Source: Alloyangia mangrovi (GTDB lineage Bacteria; Pseudomonadota; Alphaproteobacteria; Rhodobacterales; Rhodobacteraceae). From it: a stretch of 64,000 nt of DNA. Shown piece by piece: positions 17,387-26,754 of this stretch (position 1 is its first letter; every line of letters begins with the position of its first letter). The stretch is from assembly GCF_002300555.2 (NCBI RefSeq), contig NZ_NTHN02000002.1, forward strand, positions 62,001 through 126,000, written 5' to 3'. A model generated the notes under the pieces. It saw only the letters and a list, made by a program, of their open reading frames with translations. It was not told the DNA's origin and made no database searches. The translations under genes and the position numbers were made by a program.

Positions 17387-17780
17387 CGCCTCGATGAGAT
17401 CGAGCATATCGCCTGATGCGCGCCGGGCGCTTCCCGGTAGCGGCCTTCGGGCTGCAAAGCACAGCAGGAACTCTGTTGAGCTGTCATTGTTGGAACTCCC
17501 TGGCCTTCGGGCCGGGGCATTTTCTTTCAAGAGCCTCCCATCTTCTCCTCATGCCGCAGTGCGGGAAGAACAGTGATGCCAGGCCAGACGCTTGATGATG
17601 ATCGTGAGGTACTGAATGACTTGTGGCAGCTCTTGCTTTCAAGTGTGGGTCGAAAAGCACGCTAGGCGTGAGAAAATTTGTGGTCTGCTATGCGTCGGTA
17701 GAAGCTCCTTCTTGCGATCAGTAATCAAAGGGAAGTTTGGCTCAATCTCTGGGTCTCGGCGAATATTTGGGAGAGCTTTT
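17387..17780. other. Non-coding stretch after the lysis module
   Basis: About 390 bases without a supported gene. It holds the strong terminator at 17498-17527. The second half is AT-richer than the structural genes, marking the start of the accessory island. An open frame running through from 17616 is only the upstream extension of the gene at 17781. Confidence 0.6.
17498..17527 (+). terminator. Strong terminator with TTCG loop
   Basis: An eight-base stem CCCTGGCC/GGCCGGGG (one G-T pair) with the stable tetraloop TTCG is followed by CATTTTCTTT. It ends the lysis operon. Confidence 0.8.
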
Positions 17781-18285
17781 ATGGTTTCAGCTAGGTGCGC
17801 TGCATTTCTTCTTGGGATTTTTGCTTCTGGTTCGTCAGCATTGGCGGAGACGCGGGCTACCGTGATTGAGGTTCCTGATGCACCGATCGAACTAAAAAAC
17901 GTTTTCGGCAGAGTATACTCGCGGCGGTCAGTATTCTCGTGAGGGAATAGAGTACAATTTGACCATTGAGAGTAGCGCAGACTCTGACATCGTCGCATAT
18001 TCGGTGGGTTTCGTGGCTTTCGATGTGTTCAACGACTCGATGGGTCGCGGGCTAAATGGTGTTTCCGTTGAAGAATTGAGCCCTGGAGAATTCTCGAGAG
18101 CTTCGTGGACCCATAACGTGCTCAGTCCGTTTCTTTTTGAGAAGTGGGGGTCGGCATACGCATACCCAAGTGCCGTTAGATTCCGGGATGGTGAGGTTTG
18201 GAAGATCGACCAGAGCATCATTGTAGACAGAATGAGAGAAATTGAATCTAAATTCTCTCTGGAGGATCTTGGATCAGGTGAGTAA
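17781..18285 (+). pseudogene. Secreted hypothetical protein, frameshifted
   Basis: ATG 17781 starts a clear signal peptide (ARCAAFLLGIFASGSSALAE). The frame stops at 17942, shortly after ATVIEVPDAPIELK. Removing one A from the six-A run at 17894-17899 joins it to the frame ending at 18285 (EYTRGGQYSREGIEYNLTI and on), giving about 167 residues. The body is beta-rich, with Trp and Phe near the end. The family is not recognised. GC is clearly below the phage average. Either decayed or a base-calling error. Confidence 0.55.
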
Positions 18286-18390
18286 GTCTCCGCGCTCTTC
18301 GATATAAGGTAACATTCGGATGAGGTCCGGCCATAGCGCCGGGCTTCTTCGTTCCTTGATCCCACTTTGTTCTCTCCCTATCTCCGCCCC

Positions 18391-18627
18391 ATGTGGACGC
18401 GCAGACGAACGATGATCGCGGGCCGGGATGACGGCGAGAGCGACTGGGAGGTGCTCAGGGACGGGCACCAGGTCGGGCACATCTTCGCGAACTTGCTTCT
18501 AATCTTCCGAGGGCCCCAGAGTTGGTTTGCTTATGCGCCCTCGCAACGCCAGCGCAATGCGGAGAGCTTGGGAGGAGTGCTGGTTGCAGCGGGACAGCGC
18601 GCGGTTATTTCCAATGGAGCGCGGTGA
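18391..18627 (+). CDS. Small 'MWT...RT.IAG' family protein
   Basis: 78 residues from ATG 18391. The opening MWTRRRTMIAGRDDGESDWE resembles a family of small alphaproteobacterial proteins that start MW..RT and carry a V/I-GR motif near residue 30 (here HQVGHIF). A second, decayed member lies at 20613. The C-terminal half after residue 35 departs from the family, so it may itself be partly decayed. Function unknown. I saw no strong ribosome binding site. Confidence 0.4.
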   Translation: MWTRRRTMIAGRDDGESDWEVLRDGHQVGHIFANLLLIFRGPQSWFAYAPSQRQRNAESLGGVLVAAGQRAVISNGAR

Positions 18628-18641
18628 AATATTAGATATAA

Positions 18642-18908
18642 TTAGGATATGAGTTCGCCTAAAATTTGAATTACTCGCAGGAAAAGAGCTAAAGCAAGGA
18701 TCGCTAGCATCCAATTTGGCATGAGACGAGACATGTCTTGAAGAACGTGAGCGCGTTTTCTGAGCATCTGAGATTTTTCTCTCGTCGTTTCGTCCTTTTC
18801 GAGGTGGTCAGCCTTTATCTCCGAGAGACGGGAGATTCCTAAATGCGTGGTGGCCCAAATCGCTGGCAGCATCACCAGAAGAGTAATTAAGGCATCCCAT
18901 TTGCTCAT
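18642..18908 (-). CDS. Two-helix membrane protein downstream of an HTH gene
   Basis: 88 residues. Hydrophobic segments at both ends (ALITLLVMLPAIWATTHLG; NWMLAILALALFLRVIQIL) flank a charged central helix (IKADHLEKDETTREKSQML). The ATG overlaps the stop of the upstream HTH gene (ATGA), so the pair is one operon. A regulator followed by a small membrane protein in a prophage fits an exclusion or toxin role, but no family is recognised and this is inference. Confidence 0.6.
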   Translation of the reverse strand: MSKWDALITLLVMLPAIWATTHLGISRLSEIKADHLEKDETTREKSQMLRKRAHVLQDMSRLMPNWMLAILALALFLRVIQILGELIS

Positions 18909-19309
18909 ACTCTCTTAGAGACCTTCAGCTCGAGTTTGAAGCCTAATGCTGCAGCCAGCGCATAAAGGCGCCAAAGCGTTGGCCCGGACGGGGACTTTCC
19001 GTTCGCTGTGCGGGACAATGCTCCATGATCATAACCGAAACGAGCATCAATCTCGCGGCCACTCAGACCACTCTCACGCAACATCGAAGCAAGAGCGTGC
19101 GCGCCGGCGACGCGGGCAACATCTTTCCCGATCCCATCGAACAACACTTTGCGTTCGTGTGCTGGCAATGCCTTGAGAATGTCGTTGAACACTTGTCCGC
19201 CACCAGAACGTACCTGCGCCTCTGGTCTCGTACCGCCGACGGGTTCGACCAAGAACCTCTTGTCGACGTCCAAGATGATTACATCTTTATCTTTATCTGC
19301 ATCACTCAT
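18905..19309 (-). CDS. HTH-type regulator of the prophage accessory island
   Basis: 134 residues. After an acidic N-terminus (SDADKDKDVIILDVDKRF) and a Gly-rich linker, residues about 70-125 carry a helix-turn-helix (LASMLRESGLSGREIDARFG, YDHGALSRTANGKSPSGPTL) followed by a last helix (LWRLYALAAALGFKLEL). This resembles XRE-like regulators that act as antitoxin or local repressor. It is coupled to the membrane protein gene downstream. Confidence 0.6.
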   Translation of the reverse strand: MSDADKDKDVIILDVDKRFLVEPVGGTRPEAQVRSGGGQVFNDILKALPAHERKVLFDGIGKDVARVAGAHALASMLRESGLSGREIDARFGYDHGALSRTANGKSPSGPTLWRLYALAAALGFKLELKVSKRV

Positions 19310-19396
19310 CTGAACCCCTAGTCTTTGATGTGAGAGTTTTTAAGTGTTGCCTTGAGAGACAACATAAAGCGCTGTTGCTGCGCAAGTCAACGCACA

Positions 19397-19900
19397 TTAT
19401 CTTGTGTTGCGGGCGATCTCGATCGCGATACGTGCGACCTCAGCATCACGATGCGCCTCAAGCAGACCAGATACATGCGCCTCGTCGCCGATCTTGAAAA
19501 TCAGCAGGCGCGGGGAAGGCCTCAAAGTAAAGAGGATAGCGCAATGCAGACTGCTTAGGCGGGGATCATAGCGCGAAAAATAGCCATCTTCGTCCTCATC
19601 TGACAGGGCATCAATACTAGCGAACGGTATGCAGTCACCGGTCGCGCGATCTTGGTCGATGTCCCCTAAGAATGCACCAAATCCAAGTGGTGGAAATCCT
19701 GGTTTGTAGTGATCTAGTGAGAGGAGGTACCTAAGTGCAAGGCAATTTCCATTTGGACATGCTTCTCCAATATATATGAGGCTCGCGTATATTCGAAGAA
19801 AGGATTTATTAATTCTTGCCTTTCTTTCAGGTCCATACTCTTCAATCCCTGGGGGTCCCTGAATGAAGCCTTGGGTGAAGTAGACATTTAATCTCGGCAT
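19397..19900 (-). CDS. Hypothetical protein of the low-GC island
   Basis: 167 residues from ATG 19900, with GGGGAAA ahead. The sequence mixes aromatic-rich (FLRIYASLIYIGEA) and acidic parts (DALSDEDEDGYFSRYD), with no signal peptide and no transmembrane helix. It ends in a helical stretch EAHRDAEVARIAIEIAR. The family is not recognised. AT-rich codon use sets it apart from the structural genes and suggests recent acquisition by the phage. Confidence 0.5.
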   Translation of the reverse strand: MPRLNVYFTQGFIQGPPGIEEYGPERKARINKSFLRIYASLIYIGEACPNGNCLALRYLLSLDHYKPGFPPLGFGAFLGDIDQDRATGDCIPFASIDALSDEDEDGYFSRYDPRLSSLHCAILFTLRPSPRLLIFKIGDEAHVSGLLEAHRDAEVARIAIEIARNTR

Positions 19901-20612
19901 AAATTTCCCCTAAATGTTCAAATTATCTGTGAAGTTAGGGTTTAAATGGTACGGCTCTTCTTTGAGGGGCAGAATCTGTATAAGTTTTAAATTTCCACGC
20001 AGGTGAAGTCTTGGTGCGGCATATATTTAATAGGTCGCCTTGCGAGGTGACGTGGGATCATATTTGAAAGTTCCGAGCTATTCAAGGAATTAACCGCACC
20101 CGGTAACTTTTGGCAAGTGCTCGGTGCTCGCCGCGCAGCTGATCGCGGATTGTCGCCCTAGGTCACACCTTCCTTTTTCGCTATAAGTGTCTCCAAGGCA
20201 GATTCGTTCCTGTTACGTCGCAGTGAGTGAATAAGTTCTAAGCACCTGTAGTTGAATATTTTTATTCCATCTCGCAGTTCCCGTCATGAAGAGGCTACAG
20301 TGTAAGGGGTAAGCGGCACATCGATTAGCTCGACCGGTGAATTGGCTCGCGCGAAGTTTGACTTCCATAGAGGAAATTCACCTATCGTTCCGGCTCACTA
20401 AACCTGCTTGAGCTGGAGTTTGTTCGATAGGTGGCGAAAAGATCATTTAAGAAGAGCAGCTTGGGATTAGCATCGATAGCTTTGCCACGCCCTGCTTTAT
20501 TCACTTGAAAGCGATTCCCGATTTCCGGTTCCAGCGGCATGCGGGTGCGTGGCCAAGTGTCATAGGGATTCTTTTCCTTGAGCCTGTATTGTTCTCGGTC
20601 TCTCAGGGGCTC
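19901..20612. other. AT-rich stretch without a supported gene
   Basis: About 710 bases near the right prophage end. Open frames here are short, lack ribosome binding sites and have no recognisable motifs. No tRNA or clear structured RNA is seen. It could be a graveyard of decayed genes, or house unrecognised small RNAs. Confidence 0.5.
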
Positions 20613-20827
20613 ATGTGGACGCTGGAGAGAACGGTAATTGCGGGGATGATGCTCATCGACGACGTGAGGGTCTACGGGGATTGGAAGCCGGTTGGCCGTG
20701 TCTGCATCACGCAAATCAGCGACCTGGTGTTAACTGGATGTGGATCGTCTAGATCGGACCTGTCGCCCAGCGGTGTGCGAAGAGTCTCGAGGATGCGCTT
20801 GAGGAGGTAAGGCGTCGGCCAGCGTAA
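20613..20827 (+). pseudogene. Decayed second member of the 'MWT...RT.IAG' family
   Basis: The start MWTLERTVIAG and the downstream KPVGRVCI match the family at 18391. After residue 36 the frame must shift to recover the usual ending (NWMWIV, an amber stop TAG, then QRCAKSLEDALEEVRRR). With one frameshift and one internal stop it is most likely dead. Confidence 0.5.
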
Positions 20828-20832
20828 ACACG

Positions 20833-20854
20833 TGTGCCAATACTGTGCCAATAC
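20833..20854. repeat. Tandem 11-bp repeat beside the attachment site
   Basis: TGTGCCAATAC occurs twice in direct succession (20833-20843, 20844-20854), about 80 bases inside the prophage from the tRNA-derived site. Tyrosine integrases bind short direct repeats (arm sites) at such distances. The function is inferred. Confidence 0.45.
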
Positions 20855-20931
20855 GCGAGCCCTGAAGGGTCTCAAATGAGGTCAAAAGGCGTTCAAACCG
20901 GGAACAAATGCCTGACATTGTCTCCAAAAGA

Positions 20932-20979
20932 GCCCTCCGAAGGCAGAGGCCACAGGTTCGAATCCTGTCGGGTGCGCCA
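20932..20979 (+). other. Prophage attachment site: 3' half of tRNA-Arg(CCG)
   Basis: 48 bases match the 3' half of a tRNA: part of the anticodon stem and loop (GCC CTCCGAA GGC, anticodon CCG), the variable loop, the T arm (CAGGTTCGAATCCTG) and the acceptor 3' strand ending GGTGCGCCA. No D arm or 5' acceptor strand precedes it, so it is not a complete gene. This is the signature of integration into a tRNA gene; the intact copy should be at the other prophage end, outside the window. Chromosomal genes begin to the right. Confidence 0.85.
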
Positions 20980-21191
20980 TTTTCCCTTAGATTTCCGAGC
21001 CTCCGCCAAGCTCAGAATGCGGAAGGTTGCATAGGCGCTTCGGCAGGCTGGTTCCGGCGTTGGTTTAAGCCCTGCACAGCGTCGACCAACATGCGCAACT
21101 TATGCGGACCAGGTCTGCTGTCCACCCTGGTCAGCGGCTCGCCCAGCACCACGCCACCCGGAAGTCTCTTGAAGGAACCCAGAGATCGGGC

Positions 21192-21953
21192 TCAGCTGCG
21201 CAGGCGCCAGCCGGTGCGGAAGATCCACCAGATCACCGCAAGGCAGAGCCCTGTGAAGCCGGCGATGGCCAGAAGGCTCAGCCCTACCGGCACGTCGGCC
21301 ATTCCGAAGAAGGCCCAGCGGAAGCCCGATATCAGGTAGACCACCGGGTTGAAGAGGGTGATCGTCTGCCAGACCGGCGGCAGCATGGAGATCGAGTAGA
21401 AACTGCCGCCAAGGAAAATCAGCGGCGTGACCACCAGCAGCGGAACCAGCTGCAACTGCTCGAAATTTCCGGCCCAGATGCCGAGGATGAACCCCAGCAG
21501 CGAGAAGCTGATGCAGGTCAGCAGCAGGAAGGCCACCATGGCGAAGGGATGCGCCACGTGCAGCTCGACGAAAAGCGTCGCCGTGAGGAGGATCACCGTG
21601 CCGATGAACAGCGCCTTGGTTGCCGCCGCGCCGACGTAGCCGATGACGATCTCGAGGAAGTTCACCGGCGCCGAGAGCAGCTCGTAGATGGTGCCGATGA
21701 ACTTCGGGAAGTAGATGGCAAAGCTGGCGTTGGCGATGGCCTGCGAGATCACCGAGAGCATCACCAGCCCCGGCACGATGAAGGCACCGTAGCTGACCCC
21801 CTCGACCTCGTCGATGCGCGAGCCGATGGCGGCGCCGAAGACCACGAAATAGAGCGAGGTCGAGATCACCGGCGACAGGAAGCTTTGCATGAGCGTGCGG
21901 AAGAAGCGGCTCATCTCGTAGCGGTAGATGGCCCAGATTGCCCGGGGGTTCAT
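21192..21953 (-). CDS. ABC-2 type permease
   Basis: 253 residues with six hydrophobic segments; the typical ABC-2 pattern is [20 protein letters not shown] near the N-terminus and [32 protein letters not shown] near the end. It pairs with the ATPase upstream (start overlaps its stop, ATGA). This resembles the YadH/YadG-type exporter. The substrate is unknown. Confidence 0.85.
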   Translation of the reverse strand: MNPRAIWAIYRYEMSRFFRTLMQSFLSPVISTSLYFVVFGAAIGSRIDEVEGVSYGAFIVPGLVMLSVISQAIANASFAIYFPKFIGTIYELLSAPVNFLEIVIGYVGAAATKALFIGTVILLTATLFVELHVAHPFAMVAFLLLTCISFSLLGFILGIWAGNFEQLQLVPLLVVTPLIFLGGSFYSISMLPPVWQTITLFNPVVYLISGFRWAFFGMADVPVGLSLLAIAGFTGLCLAVIWWIFRTGWRLRS

Positions 21954-22882
21954 GCTGCGTCCTCCGAGCCGTGCACCATGCTGACGAAGATCTCCTCGAG
22001 CGAGCTCTGCCGGGTCGAGACGTCGCGCACGGCGATGCCCTCGGCTGCGAGATCGGCCATAAGCCGGGCGATGCCGCTGCGCTCGGCGGTGCTGTCGTAG
22101 CTGTGCACCAGCATGTGTCCGTCCTCTTCCAGTTCGAGCCCGCGGCCCTGAAGCACGGCGGGCAGGGCGCTCAGGGGTGCATCGAGCGAGATGCGCAACT
22201 CCTTGCGGCCGAGCCGGGTCATCAGGCTCTGCTTCTCCTCGACCAGCAGGATGCGGCCGTGGTTGATCACCCCGATGCGGTCGGCGATGGCCTCGGCTTC
22301 CTCGATGTAGTGAGTGGTCAGGATGATCGTCGTGCCGCGCGCCTTGAGGTCAGCCACGATCTCCCACATGTCGCGGCGCAGCTCTACGTCGACCCCGGCG
22401 GTGGGCTCGTCGAGGAAGAGCACCCGCGGCTCGTGCGACAGCGCCTTCGCGATCAGCACGCGGCGCTTCATCCCGCCCGACAGCTCCCGGATCGGCGTGT
22501 TGCGCTTGTCCCAGAGAGAGAGCCGCCGCAGCACGTCCTCGATCAGCGCGTCATCGCGCTTGAGCCCGAAGAGCCCGCGCGAGAAGCGTACGGTGTTGAG
22601 CACCTTCTCGAAGGGCTCGAGGTTGATCTCCTGCGGCACCAGCCCGACGAGGCGTCGGCTCTCGCGGTAGCCGGTAATCACGTCGTGCCCGCCGACGCGG
22701 ATGTCCCCGCCCGAGGGGGTCACCAGCCCGCAGATGATCGAGATCAGCGTCGTCTTGCCCGCGCCGTTGGGGCCAAGGAGCGCGAGGATCTCGCCCTCCT
22801 CGATGGCCAGGTCGACGCCCTTCAGGGCCTCGAAACCGCCGTCGTACTTCTTTGTGACCTGCGCCACTTCGACCATGGGCAT
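21950..22882 (-). CDS. ABC transporter ATP-binding protein (ABC-2 exporter)
   Basis: 310 residues from ATG 22882, chosen because GGAGG stands seven bases ahead. Walker [10 protein letters not shown], signature LSGGMKRR, Walker [13 protein letters not shown] and a His switch (TTHYIEEAE) are all present. The C-terminal 80 residues are the extra domain usual in this type, ending in a helix with [11 protein letters not shown]. It drives the permease encoded directly downstream. It resembles E. coli YadG. Confidence 0.9.
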   Translation of the reverse strand: MPMVEVAQVTKKYDGGFEALKGVDLAIEEGEILALLGPNGAGKTTLISIICGLVTPSGGDIRVGGHDVITGYRESRRLVGLVPQEINLEPFEKVLNTVRFSRGLFGLKRDDALIEDVLRRLSLWDKRNTPIRELSGGMKRRVLIAKALSHEPRVLFLDEPTAGVDVELRRDMWEIVADLKARGTTIILTTHYIEEAEAIADRIGVINHGRILLVEEKQSLMTRLGRKELRISLDAPLSALPAVLQGRGLELEEDGHMLVHSYDSTAERSGIARLMADLAAEGIAVRDVSTRQSSLEEIFVSMVHGSEDAA

Positions 22883-23080
22883 GGGATGACCTCCGCGTCC
22901 TGTGAGCGCCAACCTAGGCCCGCCGGGGCAAAGCGCAACGTGCGATCCCGCAGGGAAGACTGTGCGGCGCTCCCTTGCTGCCAGTTTCCGGCAGGAGGAG
23001 AGCTGCGGCCTCCTCGAAAGGAGGTTGAGCGCGCGCGTTTGGATATGGCGCTTGCCTGCGGGCCGGGCTAGAGCCGGGGC

Positions 23081-24085
23081 ATGACACTCGCCGCAGCGCC
23101 CACCCATCTTCACCGTCCCGGCCTCGGAATCGCGCTGATCTGCGCGGGGGTAGCGGGGATTTCAATCAACGACATGCTGATCAAGTTGCTCTCGGGCGGC
23201 TATCCGCTGCACCAGATTGTCGCGACACGCGCGGCGGTCGGCCTGTGCATCATTCTCGTCATGCTCAAGCTCGAGGGCGGATGGAAGCTCCTGCGCAGCG
23301 ACACGCCGCTGCTGCACCTGGCGCGCGGGGTGCTGGTGGTGCTGGCCAACATGAGCTTCTACGCCTCGGTGGCGATCATCCCGCTGGGGCAGGCGACAGC
23401 GCTCTTCTTCGTGGCACCGCTCTTCATCACCCTCCTTTCGGTGCCGATCCTCGGCGAGAAGGTGGGGCCATGGCGGCTCGGCGCGGTGTTTGTCGGCTTC
23501 CTCGGAGTGGTGGTCATGCAGCAGCCCTGGGCGGAGGCGCCGGAGGGGGCCGAGGCCTCGAGGCTGGTGCTTTTGCTGCCGGTGATCTCGGCGCTGCTCT
23601 ACGCGCTTCTGCAGGTGCTCACGCGCAAGCTTGGCGTCACCACCCGGGCCTCGGCGCTGGCGGTGCACTTGCAGGTGATGTTCCTTGTGGTCTCGGCCGG
23701 CTTCTACCTCGTGGCGGGCGACGGGCGCTACATGGACTCCTTCGAGAGCGAGGCCGCCCGATTCCTGCTGCGCCCCTGGGTGCTTCCGAGCCCAGGCGAC
23801 GCGCTGGTCTTCCTGGCCCTGGGCTGCATCTCGGGCTGCGTCGGCTACGCGATGAGCGCCTCCTACCGGATGTCCGATGCGGCAGTGATCGCGCCCTTCG
23901 AATATGTCGGGCTGCCCCTGGCAATTTTCTGGGGCTGGCTGATGTTCGGGGAATGGCCGATCCCCGCTACCTGGATCGGCTGCGCGCTGATCGTCGGGGC
24001 GGGGCTGGTGGTCTTCCTGCGCGAACGGTCGCGGGCAGCGCCGCAGCCGGGACGGCGGCGCGGGAGCACCGCCGTCAGGCGCTGA
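23081..24085 (+). CDS. EamA/DMT-family transporter
   Basis: 334 residues with ten hydrophobic helices in two repeats of five, the EamA duplication. The first repeat carries SINDMLIKLLSGGYPLHQI and ATRAAVGLCI, the second EYVGLPLAIFWGWLMFGEWP. Proteins of this subgroup export or import small metabolites. The substrate is not readable. It faces hemE convergently with no gap, the two stop codons abutting at 24085/24086. Confidence 0.85.
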   Translation: MTLAAAPTHLHRPGLGIALICAGVAGISINDMLIKLLSGGYPLHQIVATRAAVGLCIILVMLKLEGGWKLLRSDTPLLHLARGVLVVLANMSFYASVAIIPLGQATALFFVAPLFITLLSVPILGEKVGPWRLGAVFVGFLGVVVMQQPWAEAPEGAEASRLVLLLPVISALLYALLQVLTRKLGVTTRASALAVHLQVMFLVVSAGFYLVAGDGRYMDSFESEAARFLLRPWVLPSPGDALVFLALGCISGCVGYAMSASYRMSDAAVIAPFEYVGLPLAIFWGWLMFGEWPIPATWIGCALIVGAGLVVFLRERSRAAPQPGRRRGSTAVRR

Positions 24086-25123
24086 TCAGGCGGTGACCGT
24101 ACTGCGCACGGTGTCGATCATCAGCTGAACGTTCTCGGGATCGGCGTCGGGCGTGATGCCGTGGCCGAGGTTGAAGATATGCGGCCCCTTCGAGAAGGCC
24201 TTCACCACCCGCTGCGTCTCGCGCACCAGCGCGTCGCCGCCGGTCACCATGTGCGAGGACGCCAGGTTGCCCTGCACACAGCCGCCGGTCTGCACGTGCT
24301 CGGCGGCCCATTCCGGCGTCACGCTGTCATCGACCGCGACGCAGTCTGCGCCGGTGGCCGCGTGGAAACCGATGTAGCCCTCACCCGCCTGACGCGGGAA
24401 GGCGATGACCGGTAGGCCGGGGAAGCGGGTCTTCATCTCCTGGGTAATGATGCGGGCGGGCTCCAGCGCGTACTTGCGGAAATCGTCACCCTCGAGCGAG
24501 CCGGCCCAGCTGTCGAAGAGCTTGACCACCTCGGCCCCAGCTTCGACCTGCTTGGTCAGATACTCGATGGTGCCCTGCGTCAGCACGTCGAGGATGCCCT
24601 CGAAGAGCTTGCGGTTCTCGGCCTTCAGCGCGTGTGCCGGGCCCTGATCCTTGGTGCCGCGCCCGGCGATCATGTAGGTCGCCACGGTCCAGGGCGCGCC
24701 GGCGAAACCGATCAACGTGGTTTCGGACGGCAGCTCGCGCGAAAGGATCTTCACCGTCTCGTAGACCGGGTTCAGCGTGTCGTGGATCGCCGCAACCGGC
24801 TTCAGCGCGGCCAGATCCGCGTCGGTCTGGATGGTCGAGAGGCGCGGCCCCTCGCCGGTGACGAACCACAGGTCGAGTCCCAGAGCCTGCGGCAGCAGCA
24901 GGATGTCGGCAAAGAGGATCGCCGCGTCGAAGCCGTAGCGGCGGATCGGCTGCAGCGTCACCTCGGCGGCGAGCTCGGGGTTGTAGCACAGCGACAGGAA
25001 GTCCCCGGCCTTTTCGCGCGTGGCGCGGTACTCGGGAAGGTAGCGCCCGGCCTGGCGCATCATCCAGATCGGCGGGGTGGGCAGGGTCTCGCCGGCCAGC
25101 GCGCGCAGGATCGTCTTGGTCAT
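24086..25123 (-). CDS. hemE: Uroporphyrinogen decarboxylase
   Basis: 345 residues, the usual length. Catalyses decarboxylation of the four acetate side chains of uroporphyrinogen III to coproporphyrinogen III in heme synthesis. The family signatures are present: [16 protein letters not shown] near residue 20, [30 protein letters not shown], and [15 protein letters not shown] near the end. Divergent from hemC, as in related Rhodobacterales. Cytoplasmic. Confidence 0.95.
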   Translation of the reverse strand: MTKTILRALAGETLPTPPIWMMRQAGRYLPEYRATREKAGDFLSLCYNPELAAEVTLQPIRRYGFDAAILFADILLLPQALGLDLWFVTGEGPRLSTIQTDADLAALKPVAAIHDTLNPVYETVKILSRELPSETTLIGFAGAPWTVATYMIAGRGTKDQGPAHALKAENRKLFEGILDVLTQGTIEYLTKQVEAGAEVVKLFDSWAGSLEGDDFRKYALEPARIITQEMKTRFPGLPVIAFPRQAGEGYIGFHAATGADCVAVDDSVTPEWAAEHVQTGGCVQGNLASSHMVTGGDALVRETQRVVKAFSKGPHIFNLGHGITPDADPENVQLMIDTVRSTVTA

Positions 25124-25232
25124 GGGAACCCCCGTCTTTCTCTTGGGTCTTGCAGGTCAATCTCTTGGCGGCGGCAATATGTCAAAACGGCCCCCATTGC
25201 CACAGCTTCTCCCGCGACATAAAGCTCTGGCC

Positions 25233-26195
25233 ATGACACGCGAATTGCCCTCTCCCGACCAACCCCTGAAGATCGGCACCCGCGGCTCGCCGCTGGCGCT
25301 GGCCCAGGCGCATGAGACCCGCGACCGGCTGGCCGCGCATTTCGACCTTCCCGCCGAGGCCTTCGAGGTGGTTGTGATCAAGACCACCGGCGACGACCGC
25401 GCGATGATCGCAGCGGACCGGCCGCTGAAGGAAATCGGCAACAAGGGGCTCTTCACCAAGGAGATCGAGGAGCAGCTGCTGTCGGGCGGCATCGACATCG
25501 CCGTGCACTCGATGAAGGACATGCCGACCGAGCAGCCCGAGGGATTGATCCTCGACTGCTACCTGCCGCGCGAGGACGTGCGCGACTGCTTCATCTCGCC
25601 GTCGCATTCCGCCATCGCCGAGCTGCCCGAAGGCACGGTGGTCGGCACCTCCTCGCTGCGCCGCCGGGCGCAGCTGCTGCACCGCCGCCCCGATCTGCAG
25701 GTCGTCGAGTTCCGCGGCAACGTGCAGACACGGCTGAAGAAGCTCGAGGACGGCGTCGCTGCCTGCAGCTTCCTCGCCATGGCGGGTCTCAACCGGATGA
25801 ACATGGCCGGAGAGCACATGACGGCCATTGATCCCGAGGACATGCTGCCCGCCGTGGCGCAGGGGGCGATCGGCATCGAGCGCCGTACGGATGATGCGCG
25901 CGTCGCCGAGATGCTGAATGCCATCCACGACCGCCCGACGCAGTTCCGGCTGGATGCCGAGCGGTCCTTCCTGCGCACCCTCGACGGCAGCTGCGAGACG
26001 CCCATCGCCGGGCTGGCGCTGCTCGAGGGCGACGCGCTCTGGCTGCGCGGCGAGATCCTGCGCCCCGACGGGAGCGAGGCGCTCTCGGGCGAGCGTCGCG
26101 GTCCGGTCACCGAGGGCGCGCGGATGGGCGCCGATCTGGCGCGCGAACTGCTGGACCGGGCAGGCGACGGATTTTTCGACTGGAAGAAGAGCTGA
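25233..26195 (+). CDS. hemC: Hydroxymethylbilane synthase
   Basis: 320 residues from ATG 25233; longer in-frame starts upstream lie in the hemE promoter region. Joins four porphobilinogens into hydroxymethylbilane. The family motifs are IGTRGSPLALAQAHE at the N-terminus, GIDIAVHSMKDMPTEQP, GTSSLRRRAQLL and RPDLQVVEFRGNVQTRL, and the dipyrromethane-cofactor Cys in LDGSCETPIAG. Divergent from hemE, an arrangement that allows common control of the two heme steps. Confidence 0.95.
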   Translation: MTRELPSPDQPLKIGTRGSPLALAQAHETRDRLAAHFDLPAEAFEVVVIKTTGDDRAMIAADRPLKEIGNKGLFTKEIEEQLLSGGIDIAVHSMKDMPTEQPEGLILDCYLPREDVRDCFISPSHSAIAELPEGTVVGTSSLRRRAQLLHRRPDLQVVEFRGNVQTRLKKLEDGVAACSFLAMAGLNRMNMAGEHMTAIDPEDMLPAVAQGAIGIERRTDDARVAEMLNAIHDRPTQFRLDAERSFLRTLDGSCETPIAGLALLEGDALWLRGEILRPDGSEALSGERRGPVTEGARMGADLARELLDRAGDGFFDWKKS

Positions 26196-26241
26196 CAGGT
26201 TCAGCCGGGGCGCGGGCCGGAGATGGCCTGCGCCCTGCCGC

Positions 26242-26754
26242 TCACCTCTCTGGGCAATCCTCTCCGAGCGGCGTGCCGTCATAGGCCTTGTCGCCGCATT
26301 CGTTGATCTCTTCCCAGATGTAGCCGTGCCCGTCCTCGGTGACCGCCACGACCCGGTCGATGCCAAACTCGATGTTGCGCTGCGAGGTGTAGACATGCGC
26401 TGTGCCGGCAGCGATCTGCGCGCCGATGGCGTCGGAGTCGAAGCAGCCGAACCATGTGGGCGCATTGCGCGGCTCGGCGCCTTCGTAGCGCTCGAACACC
26501 GGGTCGAGCGTGTCGGGACGCTCCGAGGTGGTGAAGCAGGCGCGGTATCGGATCGGCGAGGAGGAGGCGTCGATCCCCTCGAAGTCGCGGAACGGGATGT
26601 CGCGCGGCGCGCCCCGATCCTGCGGGGTCAGCACGACACGGGCCTCGGCCTCGGGCAGGGGCTCGTAAAAGTAGTAGACCTGCGCGTAGTAGACGACCGC
26701 GCCAAAGATCAGCGCGGCCGCAACGATGAAGATCGCGAGGATCTTGCCGCTCAC
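26242..26754 (-). CDS. DUF6446 family membrane-anchored protein
   Basis: 170 residues from GTG 26754, which overlaps the glyQ stop (GTGA). One N-terminal transmembrane helix ([20 protein letters not shown]) is followed by a periplasmic domain with conserved Cys residues ([29 protein letters not shown]). The gene follows glyQ in many Rhodobacterales, but its function is unknown. It is coupled translationally to glyQ. Confidence 0.75.
   Translation of the reverse strand: MSGKILAIFIVAAALIFGAVVYYAQVYYFYEPLPEAEARVVLTPQDRGAPRDIPFRDFEGIDASSSPIRYRACFTTSERPDTLDPVFERYEGAEPRNAPTWFGCFDSDAIGAQIAAGTAHVYTSQRNIEFGIDRVVAVTEDGHGYIWEEINECGDKAYDGTPLGEDCPER

Noticed and set aside
20382-20714. 110-codon reverse frame near the prophage end
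   Set aside because: Hydrophilic, no motifs, no ribosome binding site, and antisense to the recognisable remnant at 20613.
20881-20979. Complete tRNA gene
   Set aside because: Only the 3' half from the anticodon stem on is present; no D arm or 5' acceptor strand can be drawn upstream.
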